A stretch of DNA of 39,403 bases, taken from NCBI RefSeq assembly GCF_002965065.1, contig NZ_PTRE01000009.1, positions 1 through 39,403 on the forward strand, in the 5' to 3' direction. Shown here one piece after another: positions 1-8,288 of the stretch (position 1 is its first letter; each line of letters begins with the position of its first letter). The notes under the pieces were generated by a model that did no database searches, was not told where the DNA came from, and saw only the letters and a list, made by a program, of their open reading frames with translations. Origin of the DNA: Escherichia sp. MOD1-EC7003. Its GTDB lineage: Bacteria > Pseudomonadota > Gammaproteobacteria > Enterobacterales > Enterobacteriaceae. The translations under genes were made by a program, and so were the position numbers.

Positions 1-101
1 GCCAAAACCTACCAGAATATGGTGTTGGTTTATTAGCGCTGATTTATGGGGATTCCTCAGCGCCGATGGCGGGATTTTAAGCAAATGTAATCTACAACAG
101 A
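1..101. other. hns downstream intergenic region with hairpins
   Basis: No gene is seen here. An inverted repeat pairs GCGCTGA at 36-42 with TCAGCGC at 57-63, and a short CGCC/GGCG hairpin lies at 61-71. Neither is followed by a T-run on the minus strand, so a classical intrinsic terminator for hns is not clear. Positions 47-65 also match, in reverse complement, a 19-base string at 39341-39359. Confidence 0.5.
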
Positions 102-515
102 TTATTGCTGGATCAGGAAATCGTCGAGGGATTTACCTTGCTCATCCATTGCTTTTTTGATTACAGCTGGAGTACGGCCCTGGCCAGTCCAGGTTTTAGT
201 CTCGCCGTTTTCGTCAACGTAGCTATATTTAGCCGGACGCTGTGCACGTTTAGCTTTAGTGCCAGATTTAACGGTACCAATGCTATTCAGCAGTTCGTTC
301 GGGTCAATACCGTCAGCGATCAGCATTTCGCGATATTGCTGCAGTTTACGAGTGCGCTCTTCAACTTCAGCAGCCGCCGCGCTTTCTTCTTCGCGACGTT
401 CGTTAACAACAACTTCTAATTTTTCCAGCATTTCTTCCAGCGTTTCAAGAGTACATTCTCTTGCCTGCGCACGAAGAGTACGGATGTTGTTCAGAATTTT
501 AAGTGCTTCGCTCAT
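102..515 (-). CDS. hns: H-NS nucleoid-associated global repressor
   Basis: The 137-residue product is full length for enterobacterial H-NS. H-NS binds AT-rich curved DNA, polymerises along it and silences transferred and stress genes. The N-terminal part (about 1-65) is the coiled-coil oligomerisation region, starting [16 protein letters not shown] short basic linker follows, and the C-terminal DNA-binding domain (about 90-137) carries the TGQGRTP hook near residue 113. The ATG at 515 sits behind a clear promoter at 558-586. Compared with E. coli K-12 H-NS as I remember it, the linker junction reads NSIGTVKS rather than NSLAAVKS, and the protein ends in IQQ rather than IKQ. These changes suggest a non-K-12 lineage. 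It is transcribed away from tdk. In E. coli the mRNA is also a target of the DsrA small RNA (family knowledge, not tested here). Confidence 0.98.
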   Translation of the reverse strand: MSEALKILNNIRTLRAQARECTLETLEEMLEKLEVVVNERREEESAAAAEVEERTRKLQQYREMLIADGIDPNELLNSIGTVKSGTKAKRAQRPAKYSYVDENGETKTWTGQGRTPAVIKKAMDEQGKSLDDFLIQQ

Positions 516-557
516 TGTAGTAATCTCAAACTTATATTGGGGTGGTTTGTTGAGGTA

Positions 558-586
558 ATAATAGAGCCTTAAATTCAGTTGTGCAA
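558..586 (-). promoter_or_regulatory. hns promoter (-35 TTGCAC, -10 TATTAT)
   Basis: Read on the minus strand, TTGCAC (581-586) and TATTAT (558-563) are separated by exactly 17 bases, a good sigma-70 arrangement. Transcription would start around 550, giving a leader of roughly 35 bases before the hns ATG at 515. The downstream sequence contains CCACCCCAAT, which resembles the region reported for cold-shock control of hns in E. coli; that link is from knowledge of the family. Confidence 0.75.
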
Positions 587-1045
587 TAGCCAGGAATGTA
601 AGGAATTCAAAATTGTTCTTTATTTTGCGCCGCCAATAAATATCTTTTCATAAAATTAGCCAGAAAAGACGCGGCATATAGCCCTATTTGCACCGATGAT
701 TTCGCAGCACGTGAGGTTAAAACTTCCTGATTCATGTCACATTTTATGGGGAGATTATCGTAGGCTGACGACCTTTCAGACTTCTGTATTAGTCGTGTTT
801 ACGAGAATTCCCTATTAAGCGGATGATGAAAAGTAGAACAGTCGCAATAAGCGCAGGGACTTAGTATTGCGCTATCCCGAGGAGGTCAACAGAGGGCTAT
901 TACTTGTGCAACAGGTTAGAGATTGTGAATCGTTACCAGCAGTCATTTACCCGCTTATAGCAAGCGAGGCAGTTGTAATGATAGCTCAGAAGGATTATGC
1001 AAGGCGTCGTAAGGGAGAACGCATATACTACTTCGGTGCATACTG
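587..1045. other. hns–tdk intergenic region
   Basis: This AT-rich stretch separates divergent hns and tdk and should hold upstream silencing or activation sites for hns. The only reading frame of note is 867-1082 on plus (separate entry). No repeat, IS remnant or RNA gene is evident. Confidence 0.4.
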
Positions 1046-1082
1046 TTGCGCTGAAAAACTGACGAATTATGATAAACTCTAG
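867..1082 (+). CDS. Doubtful orphan ORF upstream of tdk
   Basis: A 71-codon frame begins with TTG at 867, preceded by an AGGGA stretch about 7 bases upstream that could act as a ribosome binding site, and ends in TAG at 1080-1082. The frame is open back to the stop at 834-836, so about 81 codons are uninterrupted. The predicted product is mixed in character, with a basic DYARRRKGERIYY segment and two adjacent cysteines near the C-terminus. I recognise no family. The frame runs through the likely tdk promoter at 1046-1073, which argues that it is not a functional gene in its present form. It could be a remnant or chance. Low confidence. Confidence 0.15.
   Translation: MRYPEEVNRGLLLVQQVRDCESLPAVIYPLIASEAVVMIAQKDYARRRKGERIYYFGAYCCAEKLTNYDKL
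1046..1073 (+). promoter_or_regulatory. Candidate tdk promoter
   Basis: TTGCGC at 1046-1051 and TATGAT at 1068-1073 are separated by 16 bases and lie about 45 bases before the tdk ATG. The -10 differs from consensus by one base. A start near 1080 would give a short leader with the GAGGG ribosome binding region at about 1104-1108. Confidence 0.5.
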
Positions 1083-1118
1083 CCAACTTTATTTCATATC
1101 ATTGAGGGCCTGTGGCTG

Positions 1119-1736
1119 ATGGCACAGCTATATTTCTACTATTCCGCAATGAATGCGGGTAAGTCTACAGCATTGTTGCAATCTTCATACAATTACCAGG
1201 AACGCGGTATGCGCACTGTCGTATATACGGCAGAAATTGATGATCGCTTTGGTGCCGGCAAAGTCAGTTCGCGTATAGGTTTGTCATCGCCAGCAAAATT
1301 ATTTAACCAAAATTCATCATTATTTGATGAGATTCGTGCTGAACATGAACAGCAGGCAATTCATTGCGTACTGGTTGATGAATGCCAGTTTTTAACCAGA
1401 CAACAAGTATATGAATTATCGGAGGTTGTCGATCAACTCGATATACCCGTACTTTGTTATGGTTTACGTACCGATTTTCGAGGTGAATTATTTATTGGCA
1501 GCCAATACTTACTGGCATGGTCCGACAAACTGGTTGAATTAAAAACCATCTGTTTTTGTGGTCGTAAAGCAAGCATGGTACTGCGTCTTGATCAAGCAGG
1601 CAGACCTTATAACGAAGGTGAGCAGGTGGTTATTGGTGGTAATGAACGCTACGTTTCTGTTTGTCGTAAACACTATAAAGAGGCGTTAGAAGTTGGCTCT
1701 TTAACGGCTATTCAGGAAAAGCATCGCCACGATTAA
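1119..1736 (+). CDS. tdk: Thymidine kinase
   Basis: The 205-residue protein phosphorylates thymidine (and deoxyuridine) with ATP in pyrimidine salvage, in the cytoplasm. The type II thymidine kinase signature is intact: P-loop SAMNAGKST at residues 9-17, the Walker B/catalytic DECQFL near 88-93 (Glu as general base), a CFCGRKA zinc-ligand pair, and the C-terminal CRKH pair that completes the structural zinc site. Length matches E. coli Tdk and I see only conservative differences from it. The ATG at 1119 follows GAGGG. Codon use is more AT-rich than that of neighbouring adhE, in keeping with low expression. It is a single-gene unit, divergent from hns and convergent with adhE. Confidence 0.98.
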   Translation: MAQLYFYYSAMNAGKSTALLQSSYNYQERGMRTVVYTAEIDDRFGAGKVSSRIGLSSPAKLFNQNSSLFDEIRAEHEQQAIHCVLVDECQFLTRQQVYELSEVVDQLDIPVLCYGLRTDFRGELFIGSQYLLAWSDKLVELKTICFCGRKASMVLRLDQAGRPYNEGEQVVIGGNERYVSVCRKHYKEALEVGSLTAIQEKHRHD

Positions 1737-1750
1737 TAAGAATTTCTTTA

Positions 1751-1790
1751 CTGACAGGGCGAGCAATGCGCTTTTATCCTGTCAGTTCGT
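1751..1790 (+). terminator. Possible tdk terminator hairpin
   Basis: CTGACAGG (1751-1758) pairs perfectly with CCTGTCAG (1778-1785) across a 19-base loop, directly after the tdk stop and followed by the T-rich TTCGTTTTG. The loop is long and the T-tract is interrupted, so termination may be partial. Confidence 0.45.
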
Positions 1791-1958
1791 TTTGCTCACC
1801 ACTTCCAGTGTATATACCCTTCTCGACAGTTCGTTAACGCCGCTATACGCCTCTCTGAGCGCTTTTACATCGATGTTGACTTGAACCTGTAAAGCACATA
1901 TCGCCGTGTGGACGCGGTCGACATCGCCGCAAATATGATGAAGGTAAATGCTGTTGGT
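1785..1958 (-). pseudogene. Headless open frame between tdk and adhE
   Basis: On the minus strand 58 codons stay open between an in-frame stop at 1959-1961 and the stop at 1782-1784, with no ATG, GTG or TTG near the upstream end. The C-terminal part, containing VNIDVKALREAY and NELSRRVYTLE, looks protein-like and amphipathic, as in a coiled coil. In E. coli K-12 I recall an IS-related pseudogene (insZ) between tdk and adhE, so this interval is a known scar site. I do not recognise this peptide and cannot tie it to that element. It may be the tail of a lost gene or chance. Confidence 0.2.
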
Positions 1959-1985
1959 TTATGGGAACGTTGCTTTTGGTAAGAC

Positions 1986-2013
1986 AAAAAAAACGGCCCC
2001 AGAAGGGACCGTT
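1986..2013 (-). terminator. adhE intrinsic terminator
   Basis: On the minus strand AACGGTCCC and GGGGCCGTT form a GC-rich stem around a TTCT loop, followed by eight Ts. It lies about 25 bases beyond the adhE stop. One G·T pair interrupts the stem. Confidence 0.9.
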
Positions 2014-2037
2014 CATGTTGTCAGATAGCGTTACTGA

Positions 2038-4713
2038 TTAAGCGGATTTTTTCGCTTTTTTCTCAGCCTTAGCCGGAGCGGCTTCTTTTTTCGCTGCAGT
2101 TTCACCTTCTACATAATCACGACCGTAGTAGGTATCCAGCAGAATCTGTTTCAGCTCGGAGATCAGCGGGTAACGCGGGTTAGCGCCGGTGCACTGGTCA
2201 TCGAATGCATCTTCAGACAGTTTATCCACGTTCGCCAGGAAGTCTGCTTCCTGAACGCCAGCTTCACGGATAGATTTCGGAATACCCAGTTCAGCTTTCA
2301 GCGTTTCCAGCCATGCCAACAGTTTCTCGATCTTAGCAGCAGTACGGTCGCCCGGTGCGCTCAGACCCAAGTGGTCAGCAATTTCAGCATAACGACGGCG
2401 AGCCTGCGGACGGTCATATTGGCTGAATGCAGTCTGCTTGGTCGGGTTGTCGTTCGCGTTGTAGCGAATGACGTTACAAATCAGCAGGGCGTTTGCCAGA
2501 CCGTGCGGAATATGGAACTGGGAACCCAGTTTGTGCGCCATTGAGTGACATACACCCAGGAAGGCGTTCGCAAACGCGATACCCGCAATAGTAGCTGCAC
2601 TGTGAACACGTTCACGCGCTACCGGGTTTTTAGACCCTTCGTGGTAGGACGCTGGCAGATATTCTTTCAGCAGTTTCAGCGCTTGCAGAGCCTGACCATC
2701 AGAAAACTCAGATGCCAGTACAGAAACATAAGCTTCCATCGCGTGAGTTACTGCGTCCAGACCACCGAAAGCACACAGGGACTTCGGCATGTCCATAACC
2801 AGGTTGGCGTCGACAATTGCCATATCCGGGGTCAGCGCATAGTCTGCCAACGGATATTTCTGACCAGTAGCGTCGTCAGTGACAACCGCAAACGGAGTGA
2901 CTTCAGAACCTGTACCGGAAGTTGTGGTGACAGCGATCATTTTCGCTTTCACGCCCATTTTCGGGAACTTGTAGATACGTTTACGGATATCCATAAAGCG
3001 CAGTGCCAGTTCTTCGAAGTGAGTTTCCGGATGTTCGTACATAACCCACATGATTTTCGCGGCGTCCATCGGGGAACCACCACCCAGCGCGATAATTACG
3101 TCTGGTTTGAAGGAGTTTGCCAGCTCTGCACCTTTACGAACGATGCTCAGGGTCGGGTCAGCTTCTACTTCGAAGAAGACTTCAGTTTCAACGCCAGCTG
3201 CTTTCAGTACGGAAGTGATCTGATCAGCATAACCATTGTTGAACAGGAAGCGGTCAGTTACGATGAGCGCACGTTTGTGGCCATCAGTAATCACTTCATC
3301 CAGCGCGATTGGCAGGGAGCCACGGCGGAAGTAGATAGATTTCGGAAGTTTGTGCCACAACATGTTTTCAGCTCGCTTAGCAACGGTTTTCTTGTTGATC
3401 AGGTGTTTCGGACCAACGTTTTCAGAGATGGAGTTACCACCCCAGGAACCACAACCCAGAGTCAGGGAAGGTGCGAGTTTGAAGTTATACAGGTCACCGA
3501 TACCACCCTGAGAAGCCGGGGTGTTAATCAGGATACGAGCCGTTTTCATTTTCTGACCGAAGTAAGAAACGCGAGCCGGTTGGTTATCCTGGTCAGTGTA
3601 CAGACAAGAGGTATGACCAATACCGCCCATAGCAACCAGTTTCTCTGCTTTTTCTACCGCGTCTTCGAAATCTTTAGCACGGTACATTGCCAGAGTCGGG
3701 GACAGTTTTTCATGTGCGAACGGTTCGCTTTCATCAACAACGGTTACTTCACCGATCAGAATCTTGGTGTTTTCTGGTACTGAGAAACCTGCCAGTTCAG
3801 CAATTTTATAGGCTGGCTGACCAACGATAGCTGCGTTCAGCGCACCGTTTTTCAGGATAACGTCCTGAACTGCTTTCAGCTCTTTGCCCTGCAACAGATA
3901 GCCGCCGTGGGTTGCGAAACGTTCACGTACTGCGTCATAAACAGAGTCAACTACAACAATAGACTGTTCAGAAGCACAGATTACGCCGTTGTCGAAGGTT
4001 TTGGACATCAGTACAGATGCAACTGCACGTTTGATATCAGCAGTTTCATCAATAACAACTGGAGTGTTACCCGCGCCTACGCCGATAGCTGGTTTACCGG
4101 AGCTGTATGCGGCTTTAACCATGCCCGGACCACCGGTCGCGAGGATCAGGTTGATGTCTGGGTGGTGCATCAGCGCGTTAGACAGTTCAACAGAAGGTTG
4201 ATCGATCCAGCCGATCAGATCTTTCGGAGCACCGGCGGCGATAGCAGCCTGCAGAACGATATCAGCCGCTTTGTTGGTTGCATCTTTAGCACGCGGGTGC
4301 GGGGAGAAGATAATGGCGTTACGGGTCTTCAGGCTGATCAGCGATTTGAAGATAGCTGTTGAAGTCGGGTTAGTGGTCGGAACGATACCGCAAATAATAC
4401 CGATTGGTTCAGCGATAGTGATGGTACCAAAAGTGTCGTCTTCAGACAGGACACCACAGGTTTTTTCATCTTTATAGGCGTTGTAGATATATTCAGAAGC
4501 AAAGTGGTTTTTGATTACTTTATCTTCGACAATACCCATGCCGGATTCGGCAACGGCCATTTTCGCGAGTGGGATTCGAGCATCTGCAGCAGCCAGAGCG
4601 GCGGCGCGGAAGATTTTGTCTACTTGCTCTTGAGTGAAACTGGCATATTCACGCTGGGCTTTTTTTACACGCTCTACGAGTGCGTTAAGTTCAGCGACAT
4701 TAGTAACAGCCAT
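2038..4713 (-). CDS. adhE: Bifunctional acetaldehyde/alcohol dehydrogenase AdhE
   Basis: This 891-residue fusion enzyme reduces acetyl-CoA to acetaldehyde and then to ethanol with NADH during mixed-acid fermentation. The N-terminal aldehyde dehydrogenase half (about 1-440) has its catalytic Cys246 in [10 protein letters not shown] linker leads to the iron-dependent alcohol dehydrogenase half (about 450-870), with the nucleotide motif [10 protein letters not shown], the [12 protein letters not shown] region, and iron ligands in [13 protein letters not shown] and the later [17 protein letters not shown] stretch. The tail is Lys/Ala-rich and ends KKAKKSA. The family assembles into long helical spirosomes. 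AGGAGAGCATT precedes the ATG at 4713. Codon use is strongly biased, as expected of an abundant protein. A long divergent interval with ychE holds its control region. Confidence 0.99.
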   Translation of the reverse strand: MAVTNVAELNALVERVKKAQREYASFTQEQVDKIFRAAALAAADARIPLAKMAVAESGMGIVEDKVIKNHFASEYIYNAYKDEKTCGVLSEDDTFGTITIAEPIGIICGIVPTTNPTSTAIFKSLISLKTRNAIIFSPHPRAKDATNKAADIVLQAAIAAGAPKDLIGWIDQPSVELSNALMHHPDINLILATGGPGMVKAAYSSGKPAIGVGAGNTPVVIDETADIKRAVASVLMSKTFDNGVICASEQSIVVVDSVYDAVRERFATHGGYLLQGKELKAVQDVILKNGALNAAIVGQPAYKIAELAGFSVPENTKILIGEVTVVDESEPFAHEKLSPTLAMYRAKDFEDAVEKAEKLVAMGGIGHTSCLYTDQDNQPARVSYFGQKMKTARILINTPASQGGIGDLYNFKLAPSLTLGCGSWGGNSISENVGPKHLINKKTVAKRAENMLWHKLPKSIYFRRGSLPIALDEVITDGHKRALIVTDRFLFNNGYADQITSVLKAAGVETEVFFEVEADPTLSIVRKGAELANSFKPDVIIALGGGSPMDAAKIMWVMYEHPETHFEELALRFMDIRKRIYKFPKMGVKAKMIAVTTTSGTGSEVTPFAVVTDDATGQKYPLADYALTPDMAIVDANLVMDMPKSLCAFGGLDAVTHAMEAYVSVLASEFSDGQALQALKLLKEYLPASYHEGSKNPVARERVHSAATIAGIAFANAFLGVCHSMAHKLGSQFHIPHGLANALLICNVIRYNANDNPTKQTAFSQYDRPQARRRYAEIADHLGLSAPGDRTAAKIEKLLAWLETLKAELGIPKSIREAGVQEADFLANVDKLSEDAFDDQCTGANPRYPLISELKQILLDTYYGRDYVEGETAAKKEAAPAKAEKKAKKSA

Positions 4714-5106
4714 AATGCTCTCCTGATAATGTTAAACTTTTTTAGTAAATCATCTGCTCGAATATGAGAGTATAGTCAGTGCGGTGATGATTTGCTTAAC
4801 CGATAAAAATCAAAAGCTTACTCGCGCTCACACTCACTGTGATTTACTAAAAGAGTTTAAACATTAGAGTTGCTTATCTCTAATGCGTCACTTCCAAGTG
4901 GCGTAAGCAAGATTACTCACTTCTGGGTACTTATTACGTGATCTAAATCAAATTTTTGCAAAGCTGACTCCTTTCAGCATCGCTTTTCGCCATTATAGCT
5001 AACAGTTAATAAATTGTAGTATGGTTTGTTGGGTGCATTAGCATGTTTTGCACAACTAGATAACAATAACGAATGATAGCAATTTTAAGTAGTTAGGAGG
5101 TGAAAA
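4714..5106. other. adhE control region
   Basis: This roughly 390-base stretch between divergent adhE and the ychE leader holds no annotated gene. It includes the ribosome binding site AGGAGAGC for adhE at about 4720-4727 and several AT-rich palindromic patches, such as AGAGTTTAAACATTAGAG near 4851. In E. coli adhE is controlled here by Cra, Fis, NarL and RpoS-dependent promoters; I cannot place those sites with confidence. Confidence 0.4.
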
Positions 5107-5160
5107 ATGCTGTCAAAAGGCGTATTGTCAGCGCGTCTTTTTAACCTTATTTATGGCTAA
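5107..5160 (+). CDS. Candidate 17-residue leader peptide ahead of ychE
   Basis: ATG at 5107 opens a 17-codon frame, MLSKGVLSARLFNLIYG, ending in TAA at 5158-5160, 30 bases before the ychE start codon. It is preceded by AGGAGGTG at 5095-5102, a near-perfect anti-16S match at good spacing (AAAA, then ATG). That is far stronger than the GGAG before ychE itself, whose start is GTG. The peptide is basic in its first half and hydrophobic in the second. I do not recognise it as a named small protein. It could be a leader that couples translation to ychE, or a small membrane-associated peptide. Its existence rests only on the start signal and its position. Confidence 0.45.
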   Translation: MLSKGVLSARLFNLIYG

Positions 5161-5190
5161 CATTATCCGGCTTTTGCTTCGGAGCTAACC

Positions 5191-5838
5191 GTGATTCAGA
5201 CCCTTTTTGATTTTCCCGTTTACTTCAAATTTTTCATCGGGTTATTTGCGCTGGTCAACCCGGTAGGGATTCTTCCCGTCTTTATCAGCATGACCAGTTA
5301 TCAGACAGCGGCAGCGCGAAACAAAACTAACCTTACAGCCAACCTGTCTGTGGCCATTATCTTGTGGATCTCGCTCTTTCTCGGCGACACGATTCTACAA
5401 CTTTTTGGTATATCAATTGATTCGTTCCGTATCGCCGGTGGCATCCTGGTGGTGACAATTGCGATGTCGATGATCAGCGGCAAGCTTGGCGAAGATAAAC
5501 AGAACAAACAAGAAAAATCAGAAACCGCGGTACGTGAAAGCATTGGTGTGGTGCCATTGGCGTTGCCGTTGATGGCGGGGCCTGGGGCGATCAGTTCCAC
5601 CATCGTCTGGGGTACGCGTTATCACAGCATTAGCTATCTGTTTGGTTTCTTTGTGGCTATTGCTTTGTTTGCCTTATGCTGCTGGGGATTGTTTCGCATG
5701 GCACCATGGTTGGTACGGGTTTTACGCCAGACCGGCATCAACGTGATTACGCGTATTATGGGGTTATTGTTGATGGCATTGGGGATTGAATTTATCGTTA
5801 CTGGTATTAAGGGGATTTTCCCCGGTCTGCTTAATTAA
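5191..5838 (+). CDS. ychE: MarC-family inner membrane protein YchE
   Basis: The 215-residue protein is almost entirely hydrophobic, with about six membrane segments: residues roughly 10-32, 45-67, 72-92, 118-140, 146-168 and 185-207. The opening FFIGLFALVNPVGILPVF and the later PLALPLMAGPGAIS are typical of the MarC/UPF0056 family. Despite the name MarC, members have no established role in multiple antibiotic resistance, and their transport substrate is unknown. The start is GTG at 5191 with GGAG about 9 bases upstream. A strongly initiated 17-codon ORF ends 30 bases upstream (separate entry), so translation may be coupled. Length matches E. coli YchE. A terminator follows at 5852-5878. Confidence 0.95.
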   Translation: MIQTLFDFPVYFKFFIGLFALVNPVGILPVFISMTSYQTAAARNKTNLTANLSVAIILWISLFLGDTILQLFGISIDSFRIAGGILVVTIAMSMISGKLGEDKQNKQEKSETAVRESIGVVPLALPLMAGPGAISSTIVWGTRYHSISYLFGFFVAIALFALCCWGLFRMAPWLVRVLRQTGINVITRIMGLLLMALGIEFIVTGIKGIFPGLLN

Positions 5839-5851
5839 TTCCTTTCAAATG

Positions 5852-5878
5852 AAACGGAGCTGCCATGCTCCGTTTTTT
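5852..5878 (+). terminator. ychE intrinsic terminator
   Basis: AAACGGAGC (5852-5860) and GCTCCGTTT (5867-5875) form a perfect 9-bp stem with a 6-base loop, followed by a T-run. It lies 14 bases after the ychE stop. Confidence 0.92.
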
Positions 5879-5997
5879 CATCATTATTTTTACTTTGTTC
5901 CCGCACAGTTATCAAAAGCGAAAGGAATGGGTAAAAATATTATTCACAAATTACAGTTACTTATAAGGATTTCCTTAACTGTTTCTCTTCACCATCA

Positions 5998-6246
5998 TGT
6001 TATTTTCGCCACATCATAATCTTGGGCTTGCTGAAGAATAATTGAAATGATATTAGTAATTCCACTGCCTTTGGTAGAGGAAAGTGCTAAATAATAATCA
6101 ATTGTTAAATTATTGTGCATTTCACTGTTGGGGCTGTAATCAGAAAAGACGGTTATGCTTGGCAAATCTCTATTTGATTGAATTGAAAGATGTTTGTTAA
6201 ACCATGGATGCAAGCAGTAGATTCTGATACGGTCAATAAAAGAGAA
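5998..6246 (-). pseudogene. Possible decayed gene fragment between ychE and oppA
   Basis: On the minus strand 83 codons are open between stops at 6247-6249 and 5995-5997. The only early initiators are non-ATG (TTG at 6213). The peptide has a plausible globular composition, including CLHPWFNKHLSI, ITVFSDYSPNS and IDYYLALSSTKGSGITN. The opposite strand at 6190-6282 also carries a 30-codon frame, MFVKPWMQAVDSDTVNKREL and onwards to NNFAKCIGE, which reads like the tail of a protein. Base composition is AT-rich compared with the flanking genes. I recognise neither. The interval looks like a scar of a lost gene, but chance openness in AT-rich DNA cannot be excluded. Confidence 0.25.
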
Positions 6247-6342
6247 TTACTTAACAACTTTGCAAAATGTATTGGCGAGTAAGAAGCACATTTGGTACTT
6301 TCCGGCCAACCGCCATACGATTTTTATTGGTAATGAGAATAA

Positions 6343-6571
6343 TTAACAATTAAAGATCGATGCAAAGAATAATGTGTCTCGACAGGGGAGACACAGTACG
6401 AATCGACATAAGGTGATCGTCTGAATCACCAGAATGAATAAAGTCGGTGAAAATAATCCGTAACGATAAAGTAACCTGACAGCAGAAGTCTCCGAGCCTG
6501 TACAGGGTCCCAATTCGGGATTACACATGCTGGTTAAAACCAGTCATTATAATGAGGGAGTCCAAAAAACA
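6343..6571 (+). promoter_or_regulatory. Structured opp operon leader
   Basis: The 230 bases before oppA contain three clean hairpins: TGTGTCTC/GAGACACA (6373-6380 and 6388-6395, 7-base loop), GGTGAT/ATCACC (6412-6417 and 6425-6430), and CTGGTT/AACCAG (6530-6535 and 6538-6543, just 29 bases before the ATG). A short CCTGTACAGG palindrome lies at 6498-6507. In E. coli oppA mRNA is repressed by the GcvB small RNA near its ribosome binding site and the operon responds to Lrp; those points are family knowledge. I could not place a convincing promoter hexamer pair. Confidence 0.5.
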
Positions 6572-8203
6572 ATGACCAACATCACCAAGAGAAGTTTAGC
6601 AGCAGCAAGCGTTCTGGCTGCGCTTATGGCAGGGAATGTCGCGCTGGCAGCTGATGTACCCGCAGGCGTCACACTGGCAGAAAAACAAACCCTGGTACGT
6701 AACAATGGTTCAGAAGTTCAGTCATTAGATCCGCACAAAATTGAAGGTGTTCCGGAGTCTAATATCAGCCGTGACCTGTTTGAAGGCTTACTGGTCAGCG
6801 ATCTTGACGGTCATCCGGCGCCTGGTGTCGCTGAATCCTGGGATAATAAAGACGCGAAAGTCTGGACCTTCCATTTGCGTAAAGATGCGAAATGGTCTGA
6901 TGGTACGCCAGTCACAGCACAAGACTTTGTATATAGCTGGCAACGCTCTGTTGATCCAAATACCGCTTCTCCGTATGCCAGTTACCTGCAATACGGGCAT
7001 ATCGCCGGTATTGATGAAATTCTTGAAGGGAAAAAACCGATTACCGATCTCGGCGTGAAAGCGATTGATGATCACACATTAGAAGTCACCTTAAGTGAAC
7101 CTGTTCCGTACTTCTATAAATTACTTGTTCACCCATCAACTTCACCGGTGCCAAAAGCCGCTATTGAGAAATTTGGCGAAAAATGGACCCAGCCTGGCAA
7201 TATTGTCACCAACGGTGCCTATACCTTGAAAGATTGGGTCGTTAACGAACGTATCGTTCTTGAACGCAGCCCGACCTACTGGAACAACGCGAAAACCGTT
7301 ATTAACCAGGTAACCTATTTGCCTATTGCTTCTGAAGTTACCGATGTTAACCGCTACCGTAGCGGTGAAATCGACATGACCTATAACAACATGCCGATCG
7401 AATTGTTCCAGAAGCTGAAAAAAGAGATCCCGGACGAAGTTCACGTTGATCCCTACCTGTGCACTTACTATTACGAAATTAATAACCAGAAACCGCCATT
7501 CAACGATGTGCGTGTGCGTACCGCACTGAAACTGGGTATGGACCGCGATATCATTGTTAATAAAGTGAAAGCGCAGGGCGACATGCCCGCCTATGGTTAC
7601 ACTCCACCGTATACTGATGGTGCAAAATTAACTCAGCCTGAATGGTTTGGCTGGAGTCAGGAAAAACGTAACGAAGAAGCGAAAAAACTGCTGGCTGAAG
7701 CGGGTTATACCGCAGACAAACCGTTGACCGTTAACCTGTTGTATAACACCTCTGATCTGCATAAAAAGCTGGCGATTGCTGCCTCTTCACTGTGGAAGAA
7801 AAACATTGGTGTCAACGTCAAACTGGTTAACCAGGAATGGAAAACGTTCCTCGATACTCGTCATCAGGGCACTTTTGATGTGGCCCGTGCAGGCTGGTGT
7901 GCTGACTACAACGAACCTACTTCCTTCCTGAACACCATGTTGTCGAACAGCTCGATGAATACCGCACATTATAAGAGCCCTGCGTTTGACAGCATTATGG
8001 CAGAAACACTGAAAGCGACTGACGAGGCGCAGCGCACAGCTCTGTACACGAAAGCAGAACAACAGCTGGATAAGGATTCGGCCATTGTTCCGGTGTATTA
8101 CTACGTGAACGCGCGTCTGGTGAAACCGTGGGTTGGTGGGTATACCGGCAAAGATCCGCTGGATAATACCTATACCCGGAATATGTACATTGTGAAGCAC
8201 TAA
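6572..8203 (+). CDS. oppA: Periplasmic oligopeptide-binding protein OppA
   Basis: The 543-residue product captures peptides of about 2-5 residues in the periplasm and delivers them to the OppBCDF transporter. A signal peptide (residues 1-26, MTNITKRSLAAASVLAAL, ending ALA) is cleaved before ADVPAG. The mature protein shows the SBP_bac_5 pattern, including LDPHKIEGVPESNI, RDLFEGLLVSD, WSDGTPVTAQDFVYSW and the FNDVRVRTALKLGMDRD stretch. The ATG at 6572 is chosen over the longer in-frame extension from 6527 because GAGGGAG lies 11-17 bases before it and because it gives a normal signal peptide. It is the first gene of oppABCDF; the 85-base gap to oppB is larger than the other gaps in the operon, which fits differential expression of oppA. 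Confidence 0.98.
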   Translation: MTNITKRSLAAASVLAALMAGNVALAADVPAGVTLAEKQTLVRNNGSEVQSLDPHKIEGVPESNISRDLFEGLLVSDLDGHPAPGVAESWDNKDAKVWTFHLRKDAKWSDGTPVTAQDFVYSWQRSVDPNTASPYASYLQYGHIAGIDEILEGKKPITDLGVKAIDDHTLEVTLSEPVPYFYKLLVHPSTSPVPKAAIEKFGEKWTQPGNIVTNGAYTLKDWVVNERIVLERSPTYWNNAKTVINQVTYLPIASEVTDVNRYRSGEIDMTYNNMPIELFQKLKKEIPDEVHVDPYLCTYYYEINNQKPPFNDVRVRTALKLGMDRDIIVNKVKAQGDMPAYGYTPPYTDGAKLTQPEWFGWSQEKRNEEAKKLLAEAGYTADKPLTVNLLYNTSDLHKKLAIAASSLWKKNIGVNVKLVNQEWKTFLDTRHQGTFDVARAGWCADYNEPTSFLNTMLSNSSMNTAHYKSPAFDSIMAETLKATDEAQRTALYTKAEQQLDKDSAIVPVYYYVNARLVKPWVGGYTGKDPLDNTYTRNMYIVKH

Positions 8204-8288
8204 TGGCAATACGTGGGGCAGGTGCTTCCTGCTCCACGGTGTCTGACTTTTATCGCATTACATAAGGCACAGGCCAGAAGGTACGGCA

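Noticed and set aside
2545-3783. 412-codon plus-strand open frame inside adhE
   Set aside because: It is antisense to the highly biased adhE coding sequence. Strong codon bias often leaves the opposite strand open. The translated product is low in hydrophobic core and unlike any family, and no ribosome binding site supports it.
3907-4767. Several plus-strand open frames antisense to the 5' half of adhE
   Set aside because: They overlap each other in different frames and are shadows of adhE codon use.
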